DNA of 64,000 bases from Bog-473 sp963788125 (lineage in GTDB: Bacteria; Actinomycetota; Acidimicrobiia; Acidimicrobiales; RAAP-2). Of this stretch, positions 1 to 9,432 are shown in pieces. The notes beneath the pieces are model-generated. The model was given only the letters and a program-made list of their open reading frames with translations. It was not told where the DNA came from and did not search any database. Numbering within the stretch: position 1 is the stretch's first letter; the number at the start of each line of letters is the position of its first letter. The translations under genes and the position numbers were made by a program. The stretch spans positions 310,001 to 374,000 of the forward strand of contig CAWBFN010000002.1 of assembly GCA_963788125.1 (NCBI GenBank), given 5' to 3'.

Positions 1-2
1 CG

Positions 3-2244
3 CGCCGCGCCGCGGCCGCAACCGAACGGTGGGATCGGGTGGACGTGGCGCCCGGTCACCTCTTCGTCGTGGGCGACCCCAAGCAGTCGATCTACCGCTT
101 CCGTCGAGCCGACATCGCCACCTTCCTGAGAGCGGCCGAGCGGTTCGGGGCCGAGGGCGGAGGGGTGGTCGAGCTGACGGCGAACTTCCGCACGGTCAGC
201 CCCATCATCGACTGGGTCAACCACACCTTCGCCGCACTCATGGGCGAAGGTGACGACGTTGCCGTGCCGCACGGCTCCCAGCCCGACTACCTGCCCCTGG
301 TCGCCACCCGCGCCGCGGGGGGTACCGGTCCAACGGTCTCGATCCTCGGACGCCAGGAGCACCCCAAAGGCACCCTGGCCGATGAGATACGGACGGCCGA
401 GGCCAGCGACGTGGCCGCGGCGATCACCCGGGTCATCGACGAGGGGTGGGACGTCAGCGACAAGGAAGGTGGCTGGCGCCCGGCGCGACTGGGCGACATC
501 ACCGTCCTGGTTCCGGCCCGCACCTCCCTGCCCTTCCTGGAGGAGGCCCTCGACGATGCCGGTATCGCCTTCCGGGCCGAGACCAGTTCGCTGGTCTATG
601 CCAGTCGAGCAGTCCGCGACCTGCTCATGGTGCTCCGGGCGATCGACGACCCGACCAACTACTCTCCACATCGTCTCCGCCCTCCGCACTCCCCTGCTCG
701 CCTGCGGTGACGACGACCTGTTCCGGTTCAAGTGGGAACGGAGGGGGCGCTGGAGCTATCTCGCCGACCAGCCGGACACGGTACCGCTCGACGATCCGGT
801 GCGGGCTGCGCTGGCCTACCTGCGCTCGCTCTACGAGGAACGCATATGGCTGGCCCCTTCCGAGTTGCTGGGACGGATCACCCAGGACCGACGAGCCCTC
901 GAACTGGGTTTCGCCGAGGGCCGTCCCCGTGATGTGTGGCGGCGGCTGCGCTTCGTCACCGACCAGGCCCGGGCCTGGAGTGAGGCCACCGGCGGGAACC
1001 TGCGCCAGTACCTGCACTGGGTGACCGCGCAAACGGCCGAAGGGGCCCGCGTGGCCGAGTCGATCCTGCCCGAGAGCGACGACGACGCCGTGCGCATTCT
1101 GACCATTCACGGAGCCAAGGGACTCGAGTTCCCGGTCACCATCGTCTCGGGCATGTCGACCGCGCCCTCGAACCGGTCTGCGCCGGCCGAAGTGGTCTTT
1201 CCCGACAGCGGGAACCCGGACGCCGACACCGTCGGCTACAAGTTCGGGGGGAAGGTCACCACCAACGAGTACGTCGAGTGGGCCCCGATCGACGAGCAGA
1301 TGGGCCTCCACGAACGCATCCGCCTGCTGTACGTGGCCTGCACCAGGGCCCGCGACCACCTGATCATGTCCGTGCACCGGAAAGTGCGCACCACTCCGCC
1401 CAAACCGAGCGCCCGCACCAACGCCGAGTTGCTCCTCGACGGCATGGGCGAACTGGTGGACGACCTGCCCGATGCCGCGATCGGTGGAGACGCGCTCCGA
1501 CCGGTCGTCGTCGAGCCGCCGACTCCTCCCCCACCCTTTGCGCAGTGGGAGGCCGAACGAGCGGATGCGCTGCGGGTCGCAGGTCGCCCGACCACGGTGG
1601 CCGCCAGCGCGTTGACCGACGAAGGTGAACCCGACAGCGAGGGGGAACCCGACCCGGGCCTGCAGAAGCGCCCACAGGATCTCGACCTGCCCCCCTGGCT
1701 CAAGGGCCGCTACGGCACGGCGGTCGGGCGGGCGGTGCACGGCGTCCTGCAGACCATCGACCTCTCGGACGGGGCCGGTCTCGAGGAGGTGCTGGCGGCG
1801 CAGTGCGAAGCGGAGGCGGTTCCCGACCGGCTCAACGAAGTGCGGGCGCTCGTTCTCCAGGCGCTCGGCTCCCCCTCGGTGGTGGACGCCGCATCTTCGC
1901 CGCACTGGCGGGAGATCTACTCGTGCACCCCGCACGAGGGGCGCCTGCTCGAGGGATACATCGACCTGCTGTACAGAGGTGGGGACGGTCTGGTCGTGGT
2001 GGACTACAAGACGGCGGCGACCTCCGACCCCGAGGTGCTCGATCAACGCGTGGAGGGCTACCGACTACAAGGGGCCTCCTATGCCCTGACCGTCGCCTCC
2101 TCGACGGCGGAACCCGTCGTCCGCGTGACGTTCCTGTTTCTCACCCCGAACGGTGCCGTCGAGCGTCACCTCTCCGACCTCGACGCCACGGTGAACGACG
2201 TCCGCCGGCTGCTGCGGGCCGGGGAGGAGGTCATGGCCGACTAA
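3..2244 (+). CDS. UvrD/AddA-like helicase-nuclease, 5' partial and frameshifted
   Basis: C-terminal part of an ATP-dependent exonuclease subunit (AddA/RecB type) that unwinds and resects double-strand DNA ends. The window edge removes the N-terminus with Walker A. Visible: the helicase motif GDPKQSIYRFRRADI, the later motifs ILTIHGAKGLEFP and LLYVACTRARDH, and a C-terminal PD-(D/E)XK nuclease signature, GYIDLL followed by VVVDYKT. The reading frame open from base 3 holds to DDPTNY near 662. Homology resumes one frame over at 664 with LHIVSALRTPL. Removing the single T at 663 would restore one continuous protein, so this is a +1 frameshift, either real inactivation or an assembly error. It lies upstream of SbcD/SbcC-like genes on the same strand, which fits a DNA-end repair locus. 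Family assignment is secure; intactness is not. Confidence 0.85.
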
Positions 2245-2262
2245 CTGACATAGGCTCGGCCC

Positions 2263-2385
2263 GTGCCACACGATGCGTTCGATCCCCTGGACGAGCCCTT
2301 CCCGGCTGAAGAGGGGCCCGAGGAGAAGGCCGGAAAGCTCCTGGTGGAGAGCGACGGCAACGAGGACCCCGACAGCGAAGGCTGA
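2263..2385 (+). CDS. Small acidic hypothetical protein (40 aa)
   Basis: A short GTG-initiated frame 18 bp after the helicase-nuclease stop. The product is strongly acidic (many Asp/Glu, few basic residues) and Pro-rich, with no recognisable domain or membrane segment. Its composition and position suggest a real small gene, but there is no convincing ribosome-binding site, so it may be chance. Confidence 0.3.
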   Translation: MPHDAFDPLDEPFPAEEGPEEKAGKLLVESDGNEDPDSEG

Positions 2386-2489
2386 GCGGGAATCCGAAGG
2401 GCGGCGGGGCGAGGGGGATCACCCTCTGAAGGTGCAGGTCAGACGTAGAATCGTCACCAAGTGTCACAACGCCTGTTTACCGTCAGCTC

Positions 2490-3626
2490 ATGACCAAATT
2501 CCTTCACACGGCGGACTGGCAGCTCGGCATGACCCGGCACTTTCTGGCCGATGAAGCCCAGGCCCGCTTCACGGCCGCCCGGATTGAGGCGATCTCCACC
2601 ATCGGCACCCTGGCGATGGAGGAAGGCTGTTCCTTCGTCGTGGTGGGCGGCGACGTGTTCGAGTCCAACCAGGTCGAGCGCCAGGTGGTCCTCCGCTCGC
2701 TCGAAGCCATGAAGTCCACCCCGGACGTCACCTTCTACCTGTTGCCGGGGAACCACGACCCGCTCGACGCCGCGTCGGTGTTCCGCTCCACGACGTTCCT
2801 CGACAACCGTCCGGCCAACGTGGTCGTGCTCGAGAACAGTGACCCGGTCCTCGCGGTCGATGGCATCGAGATCGTCGGGGCCCCCTGGCCCAACAAACGG
2901 CCGCTGGTCGACCTGGTCGCTCACGCCGTGACCGGGCTACCCAGCGACGGAACACTCCGGGTGGTGGTCGGGCACGGCAGCACCGACAGCCTCTCGCCCG
3001 ATCCGAACAACCCGGCCCTCGTGGTGCTCGGCGACCTCGAAGCGGCCCTCGCGGCGGACGCCGTGCACTACGTTGCCCTCGGCGATCGTCATTCGACGAC
3101 CGAGGTAGGCGGAACCGGTCGGATCTGGTACTCCGGCGCACCCGAGCCCACGGCCTACGACGAGATCGATCCCGGCAACGTCCTGATCGTCGAGCTCTCT
3201 CCGGACTCGGTCATCGTCGAGCGCCGTCACGTGGGTACCTGGCAGTTCGTGCGTCGGGAGTTTGACGTGACGGGCACCGAGGACTGCCAGAAGGTCGAGC
3301 ACTTTCTCGAGGACATAACCGACAAGGCCCGAACCATCGTCAAGCTTTCTCTGGTGGGCCAACTCTCGCTGACCGACATGGATCGGCTCGAGGCCGCCCT
3401 CGGTCACGCGTCTGACCTCCTAGGTGCCCTCGAACGCTGGGAGCGCCGCTGTGACCTCGTCGCGCTGCCCGATGGCGACGATTTCGAGGGGCTCGGGCTC
3501 TCGGGGTTCGCGGCTGCCGGTCTCGAGGATCTCCGCGCGCTCGGCGCAGGAGCGGGGGAGGACTCCCTCGTCGCCCGAGACGCTCTCGGGCTGCTGTACC
3601 GCCTGGCCAGAACATCGACGTCATGA
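2490..3626 (+). CDS. sbcD: SbcD/Mre11-like DNA repair exonuclease
   Basis: Calcineurin-like metallophosphoesterase of the SbcD/Mre11 family, the nuclease subunit that trims DNA ends and hairpins with an SbcC-type ATPase. Metal-binding motifs are in order: HTADWQLG at residues 6-13, GGDVFE near 52, GNHDP near 86, GHGS near 160 and GDRH near 198. The first motif reads DWQ where classical SbcD has DxH, so one metal ligand is altered. Length 378 aa is normal. The stop overlaps the next gene's ATG by 4 nt (ATGA), so translation is coupled to the ATPase. No clear Shine-Dalgarno precedes the ATG. The symbol is used in the family sense. Confidence 0.88.
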   Translation: MTKFLHTADWQLGMTRHFLADEAQARFTAARIEAISTIGTLAMEEGCSFVVVGGDVFESNQVERQVVLRSLEAMKSTPDVTFYLLPGNHDPLDAASVFRSTTFLDNRPANVVVLENSDPVLAVDGIEIVGAPWPNKRPLVDLVAHAVTGLPSDGTLRVVVGHGSTDSLSPDPNNPALVVLGDLEAALAADAVHYVALGDRHSTTEVGGTGRIWYSGAPEPTAYDEIDPGNVLIVELSPDSVIVERRHVGTWQFVRREFDVTGTEDCQKVEHFLEDITDKARTIVKLSLVGQLSLTDMDRLEAALGHASDLLGALERWERRCDLVALPDGDDFEGLGLSGFAAAGLEDLRALGAGAGEDSLVARDALGLLYRLARTSTS

Positions 3627-6256
3627 GGATCCATCGGATCAAGCTCTGCAACTACCGCGGCGTGAGCCAGTGCGAGGTGACGTTCCCGGTGCAGGGGGTC
3701 ACCATCATTGAAGGTGACAACGAAATCGGCAAGACCTCCCTCTCGGAGGCCATCGACCTGTTGCTGGCCGAGCGCGACGACTCGAGCAAGCAGCGGGTCA
3801 GGGCCGTCAAGCCCGCCCACAAGGACGTGGGGGCCGAGGTGGAGATCGAGCTGTCCACCGGCCCGTACCGCTTCGTGTACCGCAAACGCTGGCACAGACA
3901 GCGGGAGACCGTGCTCGACATTCTCGAACCACAGCGGTCCCAGGCCACCGGCCGTGAGGCGCACGACAAGGTGCGGGCCATCCTCGACGAGACCCTCGAC
4001 GAGGCCCTCTGGGAGGCCTTCCGGCTCAAGCAGGGCGCCCAACTGGAGCAGGCCGCCTTCGCGGGTGGATCTCTGGGTCGCGCGCTCGACAAGGCCGCCG
4101 GCGGGGACACGACCGGCGATCGCGAGGACGACCTCTGGGAACGCATCACCGCCGAACGAGAGCGGTACTGGACGGCCACCGGGCAGGTGAAAGCCGACCG
4201 GACGACCCGGGCCACCCGGGTCGCCGACGCGAACGCCAGGGTCGTCGCGCTGGAAGCCACCCTCCGCTCGTTGGACGACGACGCCGCCGCCGTGGACCGC
4301 CTGTGCGACGAGGCCAAGGTCCTGAGGGAGAGGAAGAATGCTCAGGAGAAAAGCGCGATCGCGCTGGTGGCGCAGTTCGAGGCCATCCAAGGCCGCCGCA
4401 ACGACGTCGCCCGGCTGGAAGGGCTGCACGACACGGCGTTGGCCAAGCGCGACCACGTGCTCGGTCTCAGCAACGTCCGGGCCGAACTGAAACAGCGAGT
4501 GGTCGATACGGCCGCGGCGGTGGTCGAGCTCGAGGCACAGGTTGCCGGCGCCCGGCCCGCCCGCCAAGAAGTCGCGACTCGGCTGCACACGGTGCAGCAG
4601 GAGTTCGAGGCCGTGAAAGTCGGGAGTGGCCAGGCCGAGATCGCCCACCGGCGGGCAACCGCTGACCGGGACTTCCTGCGCCAGCAGATTGAGGTGGCAC
4701 AACTCTCGGAGCGCTTGGCCAGGGCGACGGACGCCGCCCGCCGCCGCAGCGAGGCGGAGGCGGTGCTCGACTCCAGCCGGGTGGACGGCGCCCTGGTGGC
4801 ACGCATCGAGGCGGCCGGAATCGAGGTGGCGAAAGCCGAAGCCGCCGCGGCCACGGGTGCGGCGACCATCGGCCTGGAGGCCATGGCCGACGTAGACCTC
4901 GAGATCGACGGCCAGGCTGACGCGCTCCTCGGCGGAACCACCCGACAACTCATGGTGGACGGGTCCATGGAGGTCAGCGTGCCCGGGCTCATCACTGTGG
5001 TCGTCAACGCGGGAGCGGAAGCCCAGGCGCTGGCTCATCGGCTGGCTGGGGCCCGCGCTACGTTCCGGGCGACATGCGAAGAGGGCGGTGTCAATGACCT
5101 GGCCGAGGCTCGCCTCGCCGCCACCGAACGCAACGAGGCGGCGCGCGCACTGGTCGAGACGGCGAAGTCGATCACCGACGACCTGCGCGACCTCACCGCC
5201 GACGCGCTGGCCCAGAAGGTCGCCGGCCTGACGGCGCGGATCGCCCGTTACCTGGAGGAGCGTCCAACGGAGCCTCCGGTTCCCGCCACCTACGACGCAG
5301 CTGAACTCGTGGCCTTCGAAGCAGAAGCGGATCTCCAGCGGCGTCGGGAGGAGCTTGAACGCCTCGAAAAGGATCTGACCCGAGCCCGGGATGACATGCA
5401 GGCACTCGAACTTGGTGATGCCAGCAACGGGGCCCGGCTCGAGCAAGCGCAGATTGCCGCCGCCCACGAGCAGCGGTCTCTGGTCGAGGCGCGGGGCGTG
5501 ATGCCGGACGAGGCGATCGGCACCCAACTGGCCGACGCCGAGGCAACCCTGTCCGCCCGTGCGGCCGAGCTCTCCGAGGCTCAGAGCCGGTTGGCAGCAC
5601 AAGATCCCGAGACGGTCGAGGAGCTCCTCCGCAATGCCCGCGCGGTGCAGGCACGGTTGGCGGGCGAACTGCACGACAATGAGGTCAACGTGCGCGAGCT
5701 CCGGACAAAGCTGTCGCTCTTGGGCGACGAAGGATTGGCCACCCAGCTCGACATGGCCAAGTCCGAGCGTGCGCATCTCACTGTCACCCATGAGCACGTG
5801 GAGGCTCGGGCCACAGCGGCCAAGCTTCTGTTCGACACGTTCGCTCGGCGACGGACCGAGGCTCATCACCGCTACGTCGCCCCCTTCCGGGAGGGCATCG
5901 AATCGCTCGGCCGTCTGGTGTTCGGATCCTCTCTCGGGGTCGAACTGGCTGACGATCTGAGCATCGCACGCCGCACGTTGGACGGCGTCACGCTCGACTT
6001 CGCCGACCTGAGCACCGGGGCAAAGGAACAGCTGGGCATGATCAGTCGACTGGCCTGTGCATCCATCGTCGCCACCGACGGGGGTGCTCCGGTCATCTTC
6101 GATGATGCCCTCGGTTGGAGCGACCCCCGAAAGCTCGAACGCATGGGCGCGGCCATCTCCAAAGCCGGTCGTTCATGTCAGATCATCGTGCTCACCTGCA
6201 CGCCGGGGCGCTACGCCAGTGTCGGCGATGCCTCGGTCGTCCAACTGGCGAGCTGA
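3623..6256 (+). CDS. sbcC: SbcC/YhaN-like SMC-type ATPase
   Basis: RecF/SMC-family ABC ATPase, partner of the overlapping SbcD-like nuclease. Walker A GDNEIGKTS lies at residues ~31-39, the signature LSTGAKEQL near 796 and Walker B VIFDDAL near 824. Long Glu/Arg/Ala-rich coiled coils fill the middle. At 877 aa it is shorter than typical SbcC (about 1,000 aa). I see no CxxC zinc hook at the coil apex. A coil-breaking, beta-rich segment around residues 415-490 sits there instead. This architecture resembles the YhaN-type ATPases paired with YhaO nucleases. The symbol is therefore approximate; ATPase class and pairing are secure. Confidence 0.85.
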   Translation: MRIHRIKLCNYRGVSQCEVTFPVQGVTIIEGDNEIGKTSLSEAIDLLLAERDDSSKQRVRAVKPAHKDVGAEVEIELSTGPYRFVYRKRWHRQRETVLDILEPQRSQATGREAHDKVRAILDETLDEALWEAFRLKQGAQLEQAAFAGGSLGRALDKAAGGDTTGDREDDLWERITAERERYWTATGQVKADRTTRATRVADANARVVALEATLRSLDDDAAAVDRLCDEAKVLRERKNAQEKSAIALVAQFEAIQGRRNDVARLEGLHDTALAKRDHVLGLSNVRAELKQRVVDTAAAVVELEAQVAGARPARQEVATRLHTVQQEFEAVKVGSGQAEIAHRRATADRDFLRQQIEVAQLSERLARATDAARRRSEAEAVLDSSRVDGALVARIEAAGIEVAKAEAAAATGAATIGLEAMADVDLEIDGQADALLGGTTRQLMVDGSMEVSVPGLITVVVNAGAEAQALAHRLAGARATFRATCEEGGVNDLAEARLAATERNEAARALVETAKSITDDLRDLTADALAQKVAGLTARIARYLEERPTEPPVPATYDAAELVAFEAEADLQRRREELERLEKDLTRARDDMQALELGDASNGARLEQAQIAAAHEQRSLVEARGVMPDEAIGTQLADAEATLSARAAELSEAQSRLAAQDPETVEELLRNARAVQARLAGELHDNEVNVRELRTKLSLLGDEGLATQLDMAKSERAHLTVTHEHVEARATAAKLLFDTFARRRTEAHHRYVAPFREGIESLGRLVFGSSLGVELADDLSIARRTLDGVTLDFADLSTGAKEQLGMISRLACASIVATDGGAPVIFDDALGWSDPRKLERMGAAISKAGRSCQIIVLTCTPGRYASVGDASVVQLAS

Positions 6257-6286
6257 TCCGGCGTCTCACTCACCGCGGACACGCTG

Positions 6287-7630
6287 ATGAGCGGTCGAGA
6301 GGTGGGGCGACCCCGAGGATCGCGGGCCTGGCCGGCGACCTGCCTGCTCACCGTCGTGGTGGCTGTCGCACTTTCGATGGCGGGCTGTTCCACTCCGGCC
6401 GCCCCTCGGGGCGCTGCGGCCACGGCCAAAGGAAGCACCACCCGCAGTACGACGGCCACTCCGGTCAGCAGTCCCGCCAGCACCACGGCCGCAGCGCCCA
6501 CGGCGACCACCACGGCGACCACCGCTCCGCCGGGACTCTCCCTGTTGGTCGAACCGCAAGCCGGCATGACACCGCTCTACGACTTCATCTCCTCGGCCCG
6601 GAACAGTCTCGATATGACGATGTACGAGCTCTCGGACACGACAGCGGAGAACCTTCTGATCACCGATCACCAGAGGGGTGTCCGGGTCAGGGTCCTCCTC
6701 GACCACGACTACAGCGGGGGATCGGTCAACCAGGCGGCGTACACAACCCTATCCTCGGCCGGCGTCCCCGTGGCCTGGGCGAATGACTCAGAGATCTTCC
6801 ATCAGAAGACGATCACGGTGGACGGCACCGTGTCCGCCATCATGACCGGCAACCTCACGCCGCAGTACTACACCACGACGAGGGACTTCGTGGTGATGGA
6901 CAGCCAGCCAGCCGATGTGGCGGCCATAGAGTCGACCTTCGCCACGGACTGGTCGGGGGCAGTCCCGTCGCCGGGCCCGTCAGGAGTGGACCTCGTATGG
7001 AGCCCCGGGTCCGAGCCCCGGCTCGCCGCGCTCATCAGCTCGGCCACCCGCAGCGTCGTGGTGGAGAACGAGGAGATGGACTCCACCGCCATTGAAGGCA
7101 CACTCGAGTCCGACGCCCGGAGAGGCGTGGACGTCACCGTGGTCATGACGGCCGACGCCGAGTGGGATTCGGCGTTCTCGCAGCTCGAGTCCGATGGGGT
7201 TCATGTGGTGCTGTACCCCGACACGCCCACGGCGCTGTACATCCACGCCAAGGTCATCGACGTCGACAGCGCGACGGCCTTTGTCGGTTCGGAGAACTTC
7301 TCGACCGCCAGCCTCGACTACAACCGCGAGCTGGGCCTCATCACCTCCGCCGCCGGCGTCGTCGGGCCGTTGAACGGCGCTCTTTCCGGCGATATTTCGG
7401 GTGGGCAGCTGCAGCCGCGGACGAGCACTGCCCCGCCGGTGACGACCGCACCCCCGACAACATCACCACGCCCCGCGGCGAGTTGCACGCCGATTGACGA
7501 CGAGGGTGCGTGCTACGAGCCGGGGGAATACTGCCGGGACGACGACCACGGGACCACTGGCCGTGCCGGGAACGGCCAAACCATCACCTGTGAGGACAAA
7601 GACGGCACCTGGTACTGGGAGTCGACATAG
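6287..7630 (+). CDS. Phospholipase D-like lipoprotein
   Basis: Secreted, lipid-anchored PLD-superfamily phosphodiesterase. An N-terminal membrane helix ends in lipobox LSMAGC (Cys34), followed by a Ala/Thr/Ser-rich linker to about residue 85. Both HKD motifs are complete: HxK...D...TGN near residue 171 and HAK...D...GSEN near residue 320, so the two-motif active site is intact. After a second Thr/Pro linker the C-terminus carries a small four-Cys module (SCTPIDDEG, GACYEPGEYC, TITCEDKDG, ending in WYW), a tail type I associate with secreted actinobacterial proteins. Substrate unknown: phospholipid or extracellular nucleic acid are both possible. It starts 30 bp after the ATPase gene. Confidence 0.85.
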   Translation: MSGREVGRPRGSRAWPATCLLTVVVAVALSMAGCSTPAAPRGAAATAKGSTTRSTTATPVSSPASTTAAAPTATTTATTAPPGLSLLVEPQAGMTPLYDFISSARNSLDMTMYELSDTTAENLLITDHQRGVRVRVLLDHDYSGGSVNQAAYTTLSSAGVPVAWANDSEIFHQKTITVDGTVSAIMTGNLTPQYYTTTRDFVVMDSQPADVAAIESTFATDWSGAVPSPGPSGVDLVWSPGSEPRLAALISSATRSVVVENEEMDSTAIEGTLESDARRGVDVTVVMTADAEWDSAFSQLESDGVHVVLYPDTPTALYIHAKVIDVDSATAFVGSENFSTASLDYNRELGLITSAAGVVGPLNGALSGDISGGQLQPRTSTAPPVTTAPPTTSPRPAASCTPIDDEGACYEPGEYCRDDDHGTTGRAGNGQTITCEDKDGTWYWEST

Positions 7631-7667
7631 CGCCGGCAGCGCCGGCACTGCGTTCCCCGGTCGCTCC

Positions 7668-8087
7668 CTAACGAGGTCGTCTCCGAAAGACAGGGAGGAG
7701 GAATGGGCCGGCGTCGTCTTCGGACTCGAGGAAGTCCACGATGACCGGCATCATCGGCTCCATGTCCTCTCTCGTGAATCCGAGCGGATTGCTCACGAAC
7801 AGGGGACCTTCCTCGAGCTCGACGAGGATGGTGTCCCAGGGCAGGGGGAGCTCCCGGTGGTAGGGGTAGTCGAACGTCGCCCAGCTCACGAGTGCGCCGG
7901 AACCGGCGACCGGCTGCCATTCGAGCCGGGCGTCGCCGCACTGCTCGCACTTCTCGACAGGCGGCCAGGCGAACGTGGCGCAGGTGCCACACTGCTGGAG
8001 CCGCAGCTCCCCCCGGTCGCAGAAGCGCCAGAACTGGTCGTGGACACCGCCTAACGTGCGGTTCGGTCGACGTTCGGGCACCGTCAC
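7668..8087 (-). CDS. DUF35 / OB-fold zinc-ribbon acyl-CoA partner protein
   Basis: Small (139 aa) DUF35-family protein: an N-terminal rubredoxin-like zinc ribbon (CGTCATF ... CEQCGD) followed by an OB-fold. DUF35 proteins act as obligate partners of thiolase-like enzymes or of MaoC-like hydratases in actinobacterial sterol and lipid degradation. The start chosen is the GTG at 8087, which overlaps the stop of the upstream thiolase-like gene in a GTGA arrangement; a second in-frame GTG lies two codons in. Coupling to the thiolase-like gene strongly suggests one hetero-oligomeric enzyme. Confidence 0.85.
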   Translation of the reverse strand: MTVPERRPNRTLGGVHDQFWRFCDRGELRLQQCGTCATFAWPPVEKCEQCGDARLEWQPVAGSGALVSWATFDYPYHRELPLPWDTILVELEEGPLFVSNPLGFTREDMEPMMPVIVDFLESEDDAGPFLLPVFRRRPR

Positions 8088-9301
8088 CCTCCCCGTGTGA
8101 GCAGCAGCGGATGCGCCGAGTCCGTCGTGGCCACCGACGACATGGATGTCGTCACGTCCGTGACCTGACGTTCGCCAGCCTCGTGGCGCAACTGCCTCAC
8201 GGCCTCGACGACGTGGTTCCACCCGTGCATGTAGGCCTCGGAGAGCATCCCGCCGCTGGTGTTGGTGGGCAGCGCGCCCCCGAGGTCGAGCTGGCCATCC
8301 TGGCAGAACTCCAGTCCGGTGCCCGGATCGGTGAACCCGTAGCCTTCGATCTGGTCGACGAGATGGATGCTCGATGCGTCGTACCCTTGGAAGAGCCCGA
8401 CGTCCGAACGACTGAGCCCGGCCATCGCAAACGCCTCCCGGCCGGCCTCGTCGAACTGCGGCCGGAGGCGTTCGACCACCAGGTTTCGCATCTTGTCGGC
8501 CGACACCTTGGCGTGACCCCACCCGGCCACCTCGACCGGCACGTGCGGAAGACCGGTGCTGGTGTCGGTCCGGCGCAGGATGAGGCAGACCGCGCCGTTG
8601 TTCACCAGGCACATGTCGAACAGGTGCAGCGGACGGACGATGTAGCGCGACTCGAGGTAGTCGTCAATGGTGAGCGGCGCCCGCATGATGGCGTTCTCGT
8701 TGCGCTGGGCGTGCGTCCGGAGAGCGACGGCGATGCTGCCGAGATCGGCTTCCGTCGCCCCGAAGACGTTCTGGTAGTGCTGGAAGATGAAGGCCCAGTG
8801 CGCGGCCTGGGAGCTCCACCCCCACGGGGTGAAGTAGTAGTACGAGACGGGTGTCCCACGATCATCGGTATAGGTCGTGCCGCCGTACACCCGCTTGGTC
8901 GCCGCCCTCGGCGCGGCCGCGTACAACAGAGCGATGGTGTCGCACCGGCCGGACGCCAGCGCCACCACGGCCGGAGGGATGACGTCATCCATGATGTTGC
9001 CTTCGGCGAGGGCATAGCGCAGGTGGATGCCCAGTGTGGAGCAGACCTCACCGACGTCGGCCGGCGCGTACATGAAACAGGTGTTGAGCCCGTCGACGTC
9101 CTCACGCCGCAGGCCCGAGTCGGCCACCGCCCGCTCGAACGCAATCGTCGCCAGCGACAGATCGTCGGGTGGGACATAGCCCGGTCCGCCGGCGCGGCTG
9201 GCACGGTAGTCCGCTGCGTAGTCGGACTCGCCGACTCCGACGATTGATACGGTTCGTGCCAGCTCCCGGTCCGGTTTGGTGAAGCCAGCGGTGCCCGCCA
9301 C
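8084..9301 (-). CDS. Thiolase-like (Ltp2/SCP-x type) protein
   Basis: Thiolase-fold acyl-CoA enzyme, about 405 aa from the GTG at 9301 (VAGTAGFTKPDREL then VSIVGVGESDY). The SCP-x-type C-terminus LGGALPTNTSGGMLSEAYMHG is clear. At the place where degradative thiolases carry their nucleophilic Cys the protein reads GNIMDDVIPPAVVALASG, so that Cys appears absent. With the partner DUF35 gene this points to an Ltp2-like retro-aldolase, which cleaves a beta-hydroxyacyl-CoA side chain without thiolysis, rather than a true thiolase. Longer upstream translation is possible but lacks homology. Divergent from the epoxide hydrolase gene. Confidence 0.85.
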   Translation of the reverse strand: MAGTAGFTKPDRELARTVSIVGVGESDYAADYRASRAGGPGYVPPDDLSLATIAFERAVADSGLRREDVDGLNTCFMYAPADVGEVCSTLGIHLRYALAEGNIMDDVIPPAVVALASGRCDTIALLYAAAPRAATKRVYGGTTYTDDRGTPVSYYYFTPWGWSSQAAHWAFIFQHYQNVFGATEADLGSIAVALRTHAQRNENAIMRAPLTIDDYLESRYIVRPLHLFDMCLVNNGAVCLILRRTDTSTGLPHVPVEVAGWGHAKVSADKMRNLVVERLRPQFDEAGREAFAMAGLSRSDVGLFQGYDASSIHLVDQIEGYGFTDPGTGLEFCQDGQLDLGGALPTNTSGGMLSEAYMHGWNHVVEAVRQLRHEAGERQVTDVTTSMSSVATTDSAHPLLLTRGG

Positions 9302-9432
9302 GGAGATCAGAGCTCCACTCGGGCGTTGACGCTGGGGTCCATGGCCTGCGACAGTACTCGCGGGCGGCACAGTGGCCCCCGCTAGGCGCTCCAATCCGCA
9401 TCGTCCTGACCGTCTGACGTACTGTTCCCTCA

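Noticed and set aside
663..664. Programmed ribosomal frameshift in the helicase-nuclease
   Set aside because: No slippery heptamer or pausing structure is visible; a single extra T explains the data better.
625..2046. 473-aa minus-strand frame opposite the helicase-nuclease
   Set aside because: Composition typical of antisense shadow; helicase and nuclease motifs lie on the plus strand.
2386..2489. Promoter before the SbcD-like gene
   Set aside because: TAGAAT near 2446 could be a -10, but no matching -35 at proper distance was found.
3404..5869. Very long minus-strand open frame opposite the SbcC-like gene
   Set aside because: It is antisense to a gene with clear ATPase motifs; the translation has no recognisable domain and reflects the high-GC codon bias.
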